Source of the DNA: Streptomyces chumphonensis
GTDB taxonomy: Bacteria; Actinomycetota; Actinomycetes; Streptomycetales; Streptomycetaceae
Length of the DNA: 64,000 bases
Reading direction: 5' to 3'
Assembly: GCF_014779715.1 (NCBI RefSeq)
Contig: NZ_JACXYU010000002.1
Coordinates: forward strand, 310,001 to 374,000
The notes beneath the pieces are model-generated. The model worked only from the letters and a program-made list of their open reading frames with translations, ran no database searches and had not been told where the DNA came from. How positions within the stretch are numbered: the first letter of the stretch is position 1; each line of letters opens with the position of its first letter. Position numbers and translations under genes: made by a program. Shown in pieces: positions 16,968 to 24,800 of this stretch.

Positions 16968-18235
16968 CACTCCACCCCCAGGGCGCGGGCGGCCTCCACG
17001 CCGGAACGGCAGCCGTCCTCGTGGAACCCCCAGCCGTGGTGGGCGCCGGCGTAGGCGGTGACCGCGCCGCTGAGAGCGGGCAGTTCGCGCTGGGCGGCCA
17101 CGGACTCGGGGGTGTAGACGGGGTGTTCGTAGACCATCTCGGCCAGCACCTTCGCCGGGTCCACGCGGTCGGCCCCACCGAGGGTGACGACGTGCGGGCG
17201 GGTGGCGGACAGGCGTTGCAGCCGGTTCATGTCGTAACTGACCCGCACCGCGTCCGCGCCGGAGTCGCAGGCGGGCATCAGGTAGTTCCAGGAGGCCCGG
17301 GCGCCGGGACGGCGGGGCAGGAGGGAGTCGTCGGTGTGCAGCTGGGTGGCGTTGCGGGAGTAGCGGAACGCCCCGAGCACCCGGCGTTCGTCCTCAGTGG
17401 GGTCGGCCAGCAGCCGCAGCGCCTGGTCGGGGTGGACGGCGACGACGACCGCGTCGTAGCGCTCCGTCCCGCCGTCCGCCGTGACGACGTCCGCGCCGTC
17501 GGAGTGCCGGCGCACGCTGCGCACCGGGGTGCCGGTGCGGACGACGGGGAGCTGCTTGGCCACGCGGTCGACGTAGGCGCGGGAACCACCGGTGACCGTC
17601 CGCCAGGTGGGGGAACCGGTGACGGAGAGCATCCCGTGGTGGTCCAGGAACCGGAACAGGTAGCGGGCGGGGTAGCGCAGCGCGGTGTCGGCCGCGCAGG
17701 ACCAGACCGCCGAGACCACCGGCGTCATGAAGTGGGTGACGAAGTAGCGGGAGAACCGCGCGTGGGCGAGGAACTGGCCGAGCGTGGGTTCGCCCTCGCC
17801 CTCGGGCGCGGCCAGGAGCGCGCGGGCGCGCCGGTGGAAGACGGGCACCTCGGTGAGCAGCCGCAGGTAGGCGGGGCGCAGGGCGTTGCGGGGGTCGGCG
17901 AACAGGCCGCGGGGGCCGAGCGCTCCGGCGTACTCCAGGCCGCATCCCTCGCACCGCACCGACATGCTCATCTCGGACTCCTGCGTCTCGACGCCCAACA
18001 CGTCGAACAGGCGCAGGAGGTGGGGGTAGGTGCGCCGGTTGTGCACGATGAAGCCGGAGTCGACGGCGTGCGTGGTGCCGTCGGGGTCGGTGACGTCGTG
18101 GGTGTGGGCGTGGCCGCCGAGCCGGACGTCCGCCTCGTAGAGCGTGACCTCGTGCGCCTGGCTCAGCACGTATCCCGCCGTGAGTCCCGCGACCCCGCTG
18201 CCGATGACCGCGGTGCGCCGTCGTTCGCCTGGCAT
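16964..18235 (-). CDS. NAD(P)/FAD-dependent amine-oxidase-family oxidoreductase (Rv0449c-like)
   Basis: 423 residues. The dinucleotide-binding motif AVIGSGVAGLTAGY is at residues 8-21, followed by YEADVRLGGHAHTHDV and AVDSGFIVHNRRTYPHL, the pattern of the flavoprotein subgroup encoded with DUF1365 and CFA-like genes. The C-terminal half has YEHPVYTPESVAAQRELP and GAHHGWGFHEDGCRSG. Members are thought to desaturate or oxidise modified acyl chains; UfaD of the furan-fatty-acid pathway belongs to this kind of protein (from memory). ATG 18235 is preceded by GGGAGGGAG. It heads the operon driven by a predicted SigK promoter at 18326-18300. Confidence 0.9.
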   Translation of the reverse strand: MPGERRRTAVIGSGVAGLTAGYVLSQAHEVTLYEADVRLGGHAHTHDVTDPDGTTHAVDSGFIVHNRRTYPHLLRLFDVLGVETQESEMSMSVRCEGCGLEYAGALGPRGLFADPRNALRPAYLRLLTEVPVFHRRARALLAAPEGEGEPTLGQFLAHARFSRYFVTHFMTPVVSAVWSCAADTALRYPARYLFRFLDHHGMLSVTGSPTWRTVTGGSRAYVDRVAKQLPVVRTGTPVRSVRRHSDGADVVTADGGTERYDAVVVAVHPDQALRLLADPTEDERRVLGAFRYSRNATQLHTDDSLLPRRPGARASWNYLMPACDSGADAVRVSYDMNRLQRLSATRPHVVTLGGADRVDPAKVLAEMVYEHPVYTPESVAAQRELPALSGAVTAYAGAHHGWGFHEDGCRSGVEAARALGVEW

Positions 18236-18299
18236 GCCACTCCCTCCCTGGGCCCCACGGATGCGCGCCCGCGTCGCGCGGGCCGGGGCGTCGAGGGGC

Positions 18300-18326
18300 A
18301 TTCGGTGCCGACGGGCGGGCGGATTG
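18300..18326 (-). promoter_or_regulatory. Predicted SigK promoter of the lipid-modification operon
   Basis: On the minus strand, CAATCC (18326-18321), 15 nt, CCGAAT (18305-18300), with the same ACCAATCCGC context as at 9886 and 18408. The predicted start is near 18292, giving a 5' UTR of about 57 nt to ATG 18235. Confidence 0.75.
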
Positions 18327-18409
18327 GTCCGGCGTGGATCATTCCCGGGACATGTGCGCAGCCGACACGCCGCACCGACGGACGTTTTTCACTCGATCGA
18401 AGGTCGTAC

Positions 18410-18436
18410 CAATCCGCCGGGCGGTGGGGCCCGAAT
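18410..18436 (+). promoter_or_regulatory. Predicted SigK promoter of the molybdoenzyme gene
   Basis: CAATCC (18410-18415), 15 nt, CCGAAT (18431-18436). It is divergent from the promoter at 18326-18300 and identical in both hexamers and spacing. The -10 element covers the ATG at 18435, so translation must begin downstream, most likely at GTG 18444. Confidence 0.75.
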
Positions 18437-18443
18437 GCGGGGT

Positions 18444-20066
18444 GTGAAGGCAAACACGGCACAACGTCTCCGCCTCCCGGCGCTCGGCGCCCTCAGCGGC
18501 CTGCTGGCCGCCGGGGCCGCCCTGGGCGCCGCGGAGCTGGTGTCCGCCGCCGTCCGGCCGGAGTCCGCTCCACTCACCGTCATCGGCGGTTCGGTCATCG
18601 ACGCGACGCCGCAGGCGGTCAAGGAATGGGCGGTCCAGACGCTCGGTCAGGACAACAAGACGTGGCTGCGGCGCGGCGTGCTGGTCTTCGTGGCGCTGTT
18701 CGCCATGGGCCTCGGCGTCCTCGGCCTGCGCCACCGGCGGATCGCCTCGGCGGGCGTCCTGGTGTTCGGCGTGGTCGGCGTGCTGGCCGCGCTGGGCCGC
18801 CCGGCCGCCGAGACGGGCGACGTCCTGCCGCCGGTGGTCGGGGCCGTGGTCGGGGCGGGGGTGCTGTACCTGCTGGCGGGACGGCTCACCGCCGCACCGG
18901 CCGGCTCGCCACCACCGACGGACGGCGGGCTGCCGGACGGCGGCGGATCCGTCGTCGCTCCGGGCGGCGGCCCGGGGTTCGACCGGCGCGGGTTCGTCAT
19001 CGCCGCGTCGGTGGCGGCGGCCGCCTCGGCGGGTGCCGGCGCTCTGGGTCGGCGCCTGAACCGCTCCAGTGGTGCCGAGGCGGCCGCCTCGCGTACCGCT
19101 GTGTCACTGCCCGCTCCGGACGTGGCCGCCCCTGCGCAACCCGCGGGCGCGGACCTCGGTATCGGGGACGTCGCGCCGTTCCGCACGCCGAACGACGCGT
19201 TCTACCGCATCGACACGGCGCTCCGGGTGCCCCGCGTGGACGCCACGCGGTGGTCCCTGCGCGTGCACGGCGCGGGCGTGCGCACACCGCTCACGCTCAC
19301 CTTCGAGGACCTGCTCGAGCGGGAGCTGGTCGAGCGGGACATCACGCTCACCTGCGTCTCCAACCAGGTCGGTGGTCCGTACGTGGGCAACGCCCGGTGG
19401 ATCGGCGTGCGGCTCGCGGACGTCCTGCGGGACGCTGGTGTGCGGGCGCCGTCGGCCGGCGGGCCCGCCGACCAGCTGGTGGCCCGCTCGGTGGAGGGCA
19501 TGACGATCGGCACACCGGTCGAGACCGTCCTGGACGGCCGCGACGCCCTCCTGGCCGTCGGCATGAACGGCGAGCCGCTGCCGTTCGACCACGGCTTCCC
19601 GGTGCGCATGGTCGTGCCGGGTCTGTACGGGTACGTGTCGGCGTGCAAGTGGCTGCGCGAGCTGGAGCTCACCACGTTCGCCGACTACGACGCCTACTGG
19701 GTCAAGCGGGACTGGGCGGCGAAGGCGCCGATCAAGACCCAGTCCCGTATCGACACCCCGCGTCCGCTGGCCTCGGTGCCGGCGGGCACGGTGCCGGTGG
19801 CCGGGGTCGCCTGGGCACAGACGCGCGGGGTGGCCCGCGTCGAGGTGCGGGTGGACGAAGGCCCCTGGCAGCGGGCCGAGCTGGCGCCCGTCGCCACCGA
19901 CGACACCTGGCGCCAGTGGGTGTGGCAGTGGCCCGCCACGGCGGGACGGCACCGGCTGGAGGTGCGCGCCACCGACGGCGACGGGCGCGTCCAGACGGCC
20001 CGCCGCACCGGGACCGTCCCCGACGGAGCCTCCGGACATCACTCGGTGGTGGTCACCGTCGACTGA
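18444..20066 (+). CDS. Membrane-anchored molybdopterin-dependent oxidoreductase (sulfite-oxidase fold)
   Basis: 540 residues from GTG 18444. Hydrophobic segments near 11-30, 75-92, 98-115 and 125-145 anchor the N-terminus, and a further hydrophobic stretch follows DRRGFVIAASVAAAAS near 180. The Oxidored_molyb domain (about 255-420) contains RDITLTCVSNQVGGPYVGNARWIG, where the Cys is the expected Mo ligand, and KWLRELELTTFADYDAYW. A Mo-co dimerisation-like beta domain closes the protein. It should be periplasm-facing; the substrate is unknown. The in-frame ATG 18435 lies inside the predicted -10 element, so a leaderless GTG start is preferred. Confidence 0.9.
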   Translation: MKANTAQRLRLPALGALSGLLAAGAALGAAELVSAAVRPESAPLTVIGGSVIDATPQAVKEWAVQTLGQDNKTWLRRGVLVFVALFAMGLGVLGLRHRRIASAGVLVFGVVGVLAALGRPAAETGDVLPPVVGAVVGAGVLYLLAGRLTAAPAGSPPPTDGGLPDGGGSVVAPGGGPGFDRRGFVIAASVAAAASAGAGALGRRLNRSSGAEAAASRTAVSLPAPDVAAPAQPAGADLGIGDVAPFRTPNDAFYRIDTALRVPRVDATRWSLRVHGAGVRTPLTLTFEDLLERELVERDITLTCVSNQVGGPYVGNARWIGVRLADVLRDAGVRAPSAGGPADQLVARSVEGMTIGTPVETVLDGRDALLAVGMNGEPLPFDHGFPVRMVVPGLYGYVSACKWLRELELTTFADYDAYWVKRDWAAKAPIKTQSRIDTPRPLASVPAGTVPVAGVAWAQTRGVARVEVRVDEGPWQRAELAPVATDDTWRQWVWQWPATAGRHRLEVRATDGDGRVQTARRTGTVPDGASGHHSVVVTVD

Positions 20067-20140
20067 TTCCACCGCCCCAGAGGTCCGGGGCCCGCCCCGG
20101 CCATGCCTCCCGAAGACCGCTTTGCCCCACTACGACCATA

Positions 20141-20172
20141 TTTCTTCGTTTCTTCGTTCCTTCGTTTCTTCG
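20141..20172 (+). repeat. Four tandem copies of an 8-bp repeat upstream of the fasciclin gene
   Basis: TTTCTTCG, TTTCTTCG, TTCCTTCG, TTTCTTCG in direct succession. This is a pyrimidine-only, comparatively AT-rich tract in a very GC-rich genome, 53 bases before the start codon. It could be a phase- or expression-variable spacer. Confidence 0.85.
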
Positions 20173-20183
20173 CCCCCGAAACA

Positions 20184-20201
20184 GGGTCTCGTCCGAGACC
20201 C
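20184..20201 (+). promoter_or_regulatory. Hairpin before the fasciclin ribosome binding site
   Basis: Perfect 8-bp inverted repeat (GGGTCTCG at 20184-20191, CGAGACCC at 20194-20201) with a 2-nt loop, ending about 10 nt before the GGAGAGAG ribosome binding site. It may stabilise the mRNA 5' end or be an operator. Confidence 0.5.
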
Positions 20202-20224
20202 GCGACCTACTGGAGAGAGTCACC

Positions 20225-20899
20225 ATGAACAGCTTCCGTCGCGTCCGTCGTTCCGCCGTGGCCGTCGTCGCCGCCGCCGTCCTCCCGCTGGCCATCACCG
20301 CCTGCGGGTCCGACGGTGACTCCGCGAGCGACGACTCCACCGCCGCCGCGCAGGAGGAGAGCAGCGAGCCCACGGAGGACACCGGCACCGAGGACTCGGA
20401 CGCAACCGAGGACGCCATGACGGCCGAACCGTTCGGCCCCGGCTGCGCCGCCGTCCCCGAGGACGGCGCGGGCAGCTTCGACGGGATGGCCCAGGACCCG
20501 GTCGCCACCGCCGCCTCCAACAACCCGGCGCTGTCCACCCTGGTGACCGCCGTCACCGAGGCCGGCCTGGTCGACACGCTCAACAGCGCGGAGAACATCA
20601 CCGTCTTCGCGCCGACCAACGACGCCTTCGCCGAGATCCCCGAGGAGGACCTGAACGCGCTGCTGGCCGACAAGGAGCAGCTGACGCAGGTGCTGACCTA
20701 CCACGTCGTCGGCGAGCGCCTGGAGCCCGCCGACCTGGAGAACGGCACCTTCAAGACGCTGGCCGAGCAGGAGGTGAAGACCTCCGGCTCCGGCGAGGAG
20801 TACCAGGTCAACGACAGCTCCAACGTCGTGTGCGGCAACGTGCAGACCTCCAACGCCACGGTCTACATCGTGGACGAGGTGCTGATGCCGAAGTCCTGA
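20225..20899 (+). CDS. Fasciclin (FAS1) domain lipoprotein, MPT83/MPT70-like
   Basis: 224 residues. The lipoprotein signal peptide has lipobox LAITACG, with Cys27 as the lipidated residue. An acidic Ser/Thr/Glu-rich linker (30-75) follows, then one FAS1 domain (about 90-224) with ITVFAPTNDAFAEIP, LTYHVVGERL and IVDEVLMPKS, the H1/H2-type FAS1 blocks. It is anchored at the outer face of the membrane. MPT83/MPT70 are the classic SigK-controlled proteins of mycobacteria, and here the homologue lies in the SigK locus itself. It may be co-transcribed with the molybdoenzyme gene 158 nt upstream. ATG 20225 follows GGAGAGAG. Confidence 0.93.
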   Translation: MNSFRRVRRSAVAVVAAAVLPLAITACGSDGDSASDDSTAAAQEESSEPTEDTGTEDSDATEDAMTAEPFGPGCAAVPEDGAGSFDGMAQDPVATAASNNPALSTLVTAVTEAGLVDTLNSAENITVFAPTNDAFAEIPEEDLNALLADKEQLTQVLTYHVVGERLEPADLENGTFKTLAEQEVKTSGSGEEYQVNDSSNVVCGNVQTSNATVYIVDEVLMPKS

Positions 20900-20910
20900 T
20901 CCCCTCGACC

Positions 20911-20945
20911 GATGCCGCCGCCCGACCGGCCCGGGCGGCGGCATC
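20911..20945 (+). terminator. Terminator after the fasciclin gene
   Basis: 14-bp perfect stem (20911-20924 with 20932-20945), 7-nt loop, 11 nt after the stop. It closes the SigK locus. Confidence 0.75.
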
Positions 20946-21121
20946 GCCGTGTCTCCACCCGGCCGCGCCATGGAAGCACCTTGCCGCATCGTGGAGCGGG
21001 CCGTAATTTCACCCGCAGGGCGTGTGCGACGAGTTCACGTACGCGCCTCACCCCCCACACCGGACCGCTCACCGGCCGCCCACCGAGCGCCCGGACAGCG
21101 CGGTCCGCGAGAAGAGGACTC

Positions 21122-22081
21122 ATGGACCTGGAGCTACGGCATCTGAAGGTGATCCGCGCGATAGCCGACGCGGGGAGCCTCACCCGCGCGGCCACCGCGC
21201 TCGGCCTCGCACAGTCCGCGCTGAGCGGACAGCTCAAGCGGATCGAACGCGCCCTCGGCGGGGCCCTGTTCGTCCGCGACCGCACCGGCGCCCACCCGAC
21301 GCCGCTCGGCGAACTCGTTCTGGACCGCTCGCGGGTGCTGCTCCCCGCGATGCGCCAGCTGGAGGAGGACGCCCGCCGGTTCGCCCGCTCCTGGGGCTCG
21401 GCCCCGCGTTTCCGGATCGGCGGCACCCACGGGCCGCTCCTGGGCGGCCTGGTGGACCGTCTGGCCGGGGCCCACCCCACGGCTCCGGTGAGCACCTGCA
21501 CGGCCTGGTCGGTGACCGAGCTGGCCGACATGGTGGCGCAGGCCCGGCTCGACTTCGCCCTGGTGGGCGTGTGCGGGGACGGTACGCCCCCGGCCTCGGG
21601 GCGGCTGGAGTGGCAGTTCGTCGGGCGCGACCCGGTCTTCGTGATGCTGGCCGACGACCATCCGTGCGCGGACGAGGAGGAGTTGGAGCTGGGCAAGCTC
21701 GCCCAGGAACGATGGGTCGCCGCCCCCGGGAGCGGGTGCTTCACCGACTGCTTCACCGCCGCCTGCACCCAGGCGGGGTTCACGCCCGCCTCCCTCTTCG
21801 AGACGGACATCGCCGCCTGTGTGCATCTGGTCCAGGTGGGGCGGGCCGTCGGGCTGTGCCGGGCGACGTTCCCCCCGACGCCCGGCGTGGTGACGGTTCC
21901 CCTGGTGGGGACGCCGCTGAGCTGGCGTCACCTGATCGGCCACGATCGGAACTCCCCGGCGGCCGAGGCGGCGCCCGCCGTCGTCGTGCACGCGCGTGCC
22001 GCGCACCGGGACGCGGTCGCCCGCAGCCCGCGCTACAGCCGTTGGCTGGAGGCCAACCCCCATTTTCACTCCGGCGGTTGA
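21122..22081 (+). CDS. LysR family transcriptional regulator
   Basis: 319 residues. The N-terminal winged helix (1-60) includes LRHLKVIRAIADAGSLTRAATALGLAQSALSGQLKRIERALGG in pieces typical of LysR. The effector domain spans about 90-300, with RIGGTHGPLLGGLVDRL opening the periplasmic-binding-like fold. ATG 21122 has AAGAGGAC upstream. The next gene downstream, in the same orientation, encodes a secreted serine protease 120 nt away. LysR proteins often control a neighbour, but this one is not divergent, so the target is uncertain. Confidence 0.92.
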   Translation: MDLELRHLKVIRAIADAGSLTRAATALGLAQSALSGQLKRIERALGGALFVRDRTGAHPTPLGELVLDRSRVLLPAMRQLEEDARRFARSWGSAPRFRIGGTHGPLLGGLVDRLAGAHPTAPVSTCTAWSVTELADMVAQARLDFALVGVCGDGTPPASGRLEWQFVGRDPVFVMLADDHPCADEEELELGKLAQERWVAAPGSGCFTDCFTAACTQAGFTPASLFETDIAACVHLVQVGRAVGLCRATFPPTPGVVTVPLVGTPLSWRHLIGHDRNSPAAEAAPAVVVHARAAHRDAVARSPRYSRWLEANPHFHSGG

Positions 22082-22201
22082 GGGTTCGGCGGGGACGTGG
22101 CCTCCATCACACCGTAAGAGGTGTCCTTTGGCAGGTACACGACCTCACGGGTGCGGCACTAACTTCTTGAGCGCACCCCCCAGACACTGAGGAGAACCCC
22201 C

Positions 22202-23356
22202 ATGCTCCACAGGACACGTGTGATCGCGGGCGCCGCTGTGGCGATCGCGGCACTGGGCATCTCGACCCTTCCCGCCACCGCGGGAGCCGCCGAGGCCCCC
22301 AAGGCCGACACTGCCGTCCAGCTGCCCGCCGGCATGCTGAAGGCCATGGAACGCGACCTCGGCCTCACCCAGGCCCAGGCCAAGACGCGGGTCGCGAACG
22401 AGGCCGAGGCGAGCACGCTCGCCCCCCGGCTGGAGAAGGCGCTCGGCGCCGAGTTCAGCGGCGCCTGGGTGACGGGCCCCACCGCCGAACTGGTCGTGGC
22501 GACCGCCGACCGCGGCCAGGCCGCCGCGATCGAGCGGGCCGGCGCCAGAGCCGAGGTCGTCGAGCACAGCCTGGCCGAACTGGAGTCGGTCCGGGCCAAG
22601 CTGGACCGGGCCGCGAAGGGCGACAGGAACAACGCCCAGGACGCCGCCGTGTGGTACGTCGACACCCGCTCCAACAGCGTCGTCGTGCACGCCGAGGACA
22701 CGGCCGCCACCAAGAAGTTCGTCGCCGCGAGCGGTGCGGACGCTGACGCCGTCCGCGTCGTGCGCTCCGACGAGCAGCCCCGCCCGCTGTACAACCTCGT
22801 GGGCGGCGACGCCTACTACATGGGCAGCGGCGGTCGCTGCTCGGTCGGCTTCTCCGTGCGCCGCGGGTCCACCCCGGGCTTCGCGACCGCCGGGCACTGC
22901 GGCCGGTCCGGCACCTCCACCTCCGGCTACAACCGGGTCTCGCAGGGCACCTTCCAGGGGTCCTCGTTCCCGGGCAACGACATGGCCTGGGTGGCGGTGA
23001 ACGGCAACTGGACCCCGACGTCGTCCGTGCGCGGCAGCAGCTACCGCGTGGCGGGCTCGCGTCAGGCGGCCGTCGGCTCGTCCATCTGCCGCTCCGGCTC
23101 GACGACCGGCTGGCACTGCGGCTACGTCCAGCAGTACAACTCCACCGTCCGCTACCCGCAGGGCACCGTCTACGGCCTGGTCCGCACGAGCGTCTGCGCC
23201 GAGCCGGGTGACTCCGGCGGCTCGTTCATCTCCGGCAGCCAGGCCCAGGGCGTGACCTCCGGGGGGTCGGGCAACTGCTCCTCCGGCGGCACCACCTACC
23301 ACCAGCCGATCAACGAGATCCTGAACTCCTACGGTCTCTCGCTGGTGACCGGCTGA
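22202..23356 (+). CDS. Secreted S1 family serine protease (streptogrisin/alpha-lytic type)
   Basis: 384 residues as a pre-pro-enzyme. The signal peptide (1-30) ends AGAAEA, the alpha-lytic-type pro-region spans about 40-195, and the mature chymotrypsin-fold domain starts near YNLVGGDAYYMG (about 199). The catalytic triad is visible: His232 in ATAGHCG, Asp260 in GNDMAW and Ser338 in EPGDSGGS. Cys residues in CSVGF/GHC, CRSG/HCG and VCAEPG/GNC fit three disulfides. It acts outside the cell after self-cleavage of the pro-peptide. GAGGAG precedes ATG 22202. Confidence 0.95.
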   Translation: MLHRTRVIAGAAVAIAALGISTLPATAGAAEAPKADTAVQLPAGMLKAMERDLGLTQAQAKTRVANEAEASTLAPRLEKALGAEFSGAWVTGPTAELVVATADRGQAAAIERAGARAEVVEHSLAELESVRAKLDRAAKGDRNNAQDAAVWYVDTRSNSVVVHAEDTAATKKFVAASGADADAVRVVRSDEQPRPLYNLVGGDAYYMGSGGRCSVGFSVRRGSTPGFATAGHCGRSGTSTSGYNRVSQGTFQGSSFPGNDMAWVAVNGNWTPTSSVRGSSYRVAGSRQAAVGSSICRSGSTTGWHCGYVQQYNSTVRYPQGTVYGLVRTSVCAEPGDSGGSFISGSQAQGVTSGGSGNCSSGGTTYHQPINEILNSYGLSLVTG

Positions 23357-23380
23357 CGTAAGAGCCCGTCAGGGCGCCGC

Positions 23381-23689
23381 TCAGCGCGCACCATGGCCCG
23401 CCGCGATCTCCTCGATCCGGCGGGCCAGTCGCGTGTCCAGCTCCGTGACGCGACCCCCGACGCTGTGGGTGTTCACCGCGACGCCGACGGTGTCGTAGCC
23501 GAGCGCCACGTCGGAGTGGTGGTCCAACTCCTCGTGCAGCGCGGCGATGTGCATCACCATGGCGGCGGCCGGCAGATGGCCGGGCAGGCGGTAGGTGCGG
23601 GTCAGCCGGTCGCGCTCGTGCCGCCAGGTGGGCAGGTCGGCGAGCGCGGCCGACAGGTCGGCGTCGCTGAGGGGCGTCGGTGCGGGCAT
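23381..23689 (-). CDS. 4a-hydroxytetrahydrobiopterin dehydratase (PCD/DCoH family)
   Basis: 102 residues, the normal family length. The signature HEELDHHSDVALGYDTVGV and VNTHSVGGRVTELD contains the paired His and the later THxxGG-like motif of the active site. It should dehydrate 4a-hydroxytetrahydropterin and so recycle pterin cofactor, although no aromatic amino acid hydroxylase is near. ATG 23689 follows GAGAGGAA. Confidence 0.9.
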   Translation of the reverse strand: MPAPTPLSDADLSAALADLPTWRHERDRLTRTYRLPGHLPAAAMVMHIAALHEELDHHSDVALGYDTVGVAVNTHSVGGRVTELDTRLARRIEEIAAGHGAR

Positions 23690-23780
23690 GGCGGTGTTCC
23701 TCTCCACAGGTTGTTCGCGGGCGGACGACGGGCGGTCGGGGGCGGGTGGCGGTGACGGCCGCGCGCCGCCGCCCGACGGT

Positions 23781-24800
23781 TCAGGGCAGGGCGCGGGAGC
23801 CTCCCACCGGGAGCGTCCAGAGGTCCTCGGCCGGACGGCCGTCCGCCGCCCACTCCTCACGGACCCGGATCAGCGGTTCCAGCGGGGGCTCGCTCGACAG
23901 CAGGAACGTCGCCCAGTGCATCGGGGCCATCCGGGCCGCACCGAGGTCACGACAGGCCCGTACCGCCTCCGGGGGATCGGTGTGCACCGGCCGCAGCAGG
24001 GCGCGCGGCGCGTAGGCGCCGATGGGCAGCAGCGCGAGGTCGATGCCCGGGTACCGGCGGCCGATCTCGGCGAACCAGTGCCCGTAGCCGGTGTCCCCCG
24101 CGAAGTGGATCCGGCGGCCGTCCGGCGCGGTGAGCATCCACCCGCCCCACAGCGAGCGGCAGGTGTCCAGCAGTCCGCGCCGCGACCAGTGGTGGGCGGG
24201 GACGAAGTCCAGCCGCACGTTCCCGCCGCCCGGCGCGGGGATCTCGGCCCCCTCCCACCAGTCCAGTTCCGTCACCCGGGTGAAGCGGCGGCGCGCGCAC
24301 CAGCGGGCCAGCCCCGCCGGGACGAACAGCGGGGTGTCGCGCGGCAGCCGCGCCAGCGTCGCGGCGTCGAGGTGGTCGTAGTGGTTGTGCGAGATGACGA
24401 CGGCGTCCACGGGCGGCAGCGCCTCCCAGGCCACGCCCACGGGGGTGACCCGCTCGGGCGTGCCGAGAATCCTGCGGGACCACACCGGGTCGGTCAGCAC
24501 GGTGAGCCCGGCGATGCTCACGACCCAGCTGGCATGACCCGCCCACGTCACGGCGACCGTGCGCGGGCCGGCCTCGGGCAGCGGGCCGGGCTCCACCGGC
24601 AGCCGGGGCACCTGCGCCCGCACGTCCTCCCCGCGCGGCCGGAAGCGGCCCGTGAGGCCCGCGCGCAGCACGGCCCCGGTACCGGGCAACGGCTCGGTGA
24701 GCCGGTCGGCGAAGCTCCGCGGCCGGCCGCGGGGCTTCGCGGCCGGGCTCGGCGGGGCGGTGGGCCGCGGTGATCCCGTGTCCTCGTGCTGTTCCGTCAT
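23781..24800 (-). CDS. MBL-fold metallohydrolase (NAPE-PLD-like)
   Basis: 339 residues. The metal-binding motif SHNHYDHLD lies near 145. Further ligands are in VPAHHWSRRG and HFAGDTGYG, and the fold opens with TWAGHASWVVSIAGLTVLTDPVW, a pattern of lactamase_B_2 proteins related to N-acyl-phosphatidylethanolamine phospholipase D and UlaG. The basic, Pro-rich N-terminus (1-50) has no clear signal peptide. The start ATG overlaps the stop of the upstream gene (ATGA), so the two are translationally coupled. The substrate is unknown. Confidence 0.88.
   Translation of the reverse strand: MTEQHEDTGSPRPTAPPSPAAKPRGRPRSFADRLTEPLPGTGAVLRAGLTGRFRPRGEDVRAQVPRLPVEPGPLPEAGPRTVAVTWAGHASWVVSIAGLTVLTDPVWSRRILGTPERVTPVGVAWEALPPVDAVVISHNHYDHLDAATLARLPRDTPLFVPAGLARWCARRRFTRVTELDWWEGAEIPAPGGGNVRLDFVPAHHWSRRGLLDTCRSLWGGWMLTAPDGRRIHFAGDTGYGHWFAEIGRRYPGIDLALLPIGAYAPRALLRPVHTDPPEAVRACRDLGAARMAPMHWATFLLSSEPPLEPLIRVREEWAADGRPAEDLWTLPVGGSRALP

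Noticed and set aside
20110..20115. CCGAAG as a SigK -10 upstream of the fasciclin gene
   Set aside because: The sequence 15 nt upstream (GGCCCG) does not resemble CAATCC. Only the weaker CGTTCC-N15-CCGAAA remains, and it was not called as a promoter.
17021..20224. Very long plus-strand open frame running antisense through the FAD oxidoreductase and in another frame through the molybdoenzyme
   Set aside because: It is a GC-bias shadow. Its product is low complexity until the true fasciclin start at 20225, and it crosses three predicted promoters and two well-supported genes.
22128..22165. TTGGCA ... TAACTT as promoter of the serine protease gene
   Set aside because: The spacing is 26 nt, too long for a normal -35/-10 pair.
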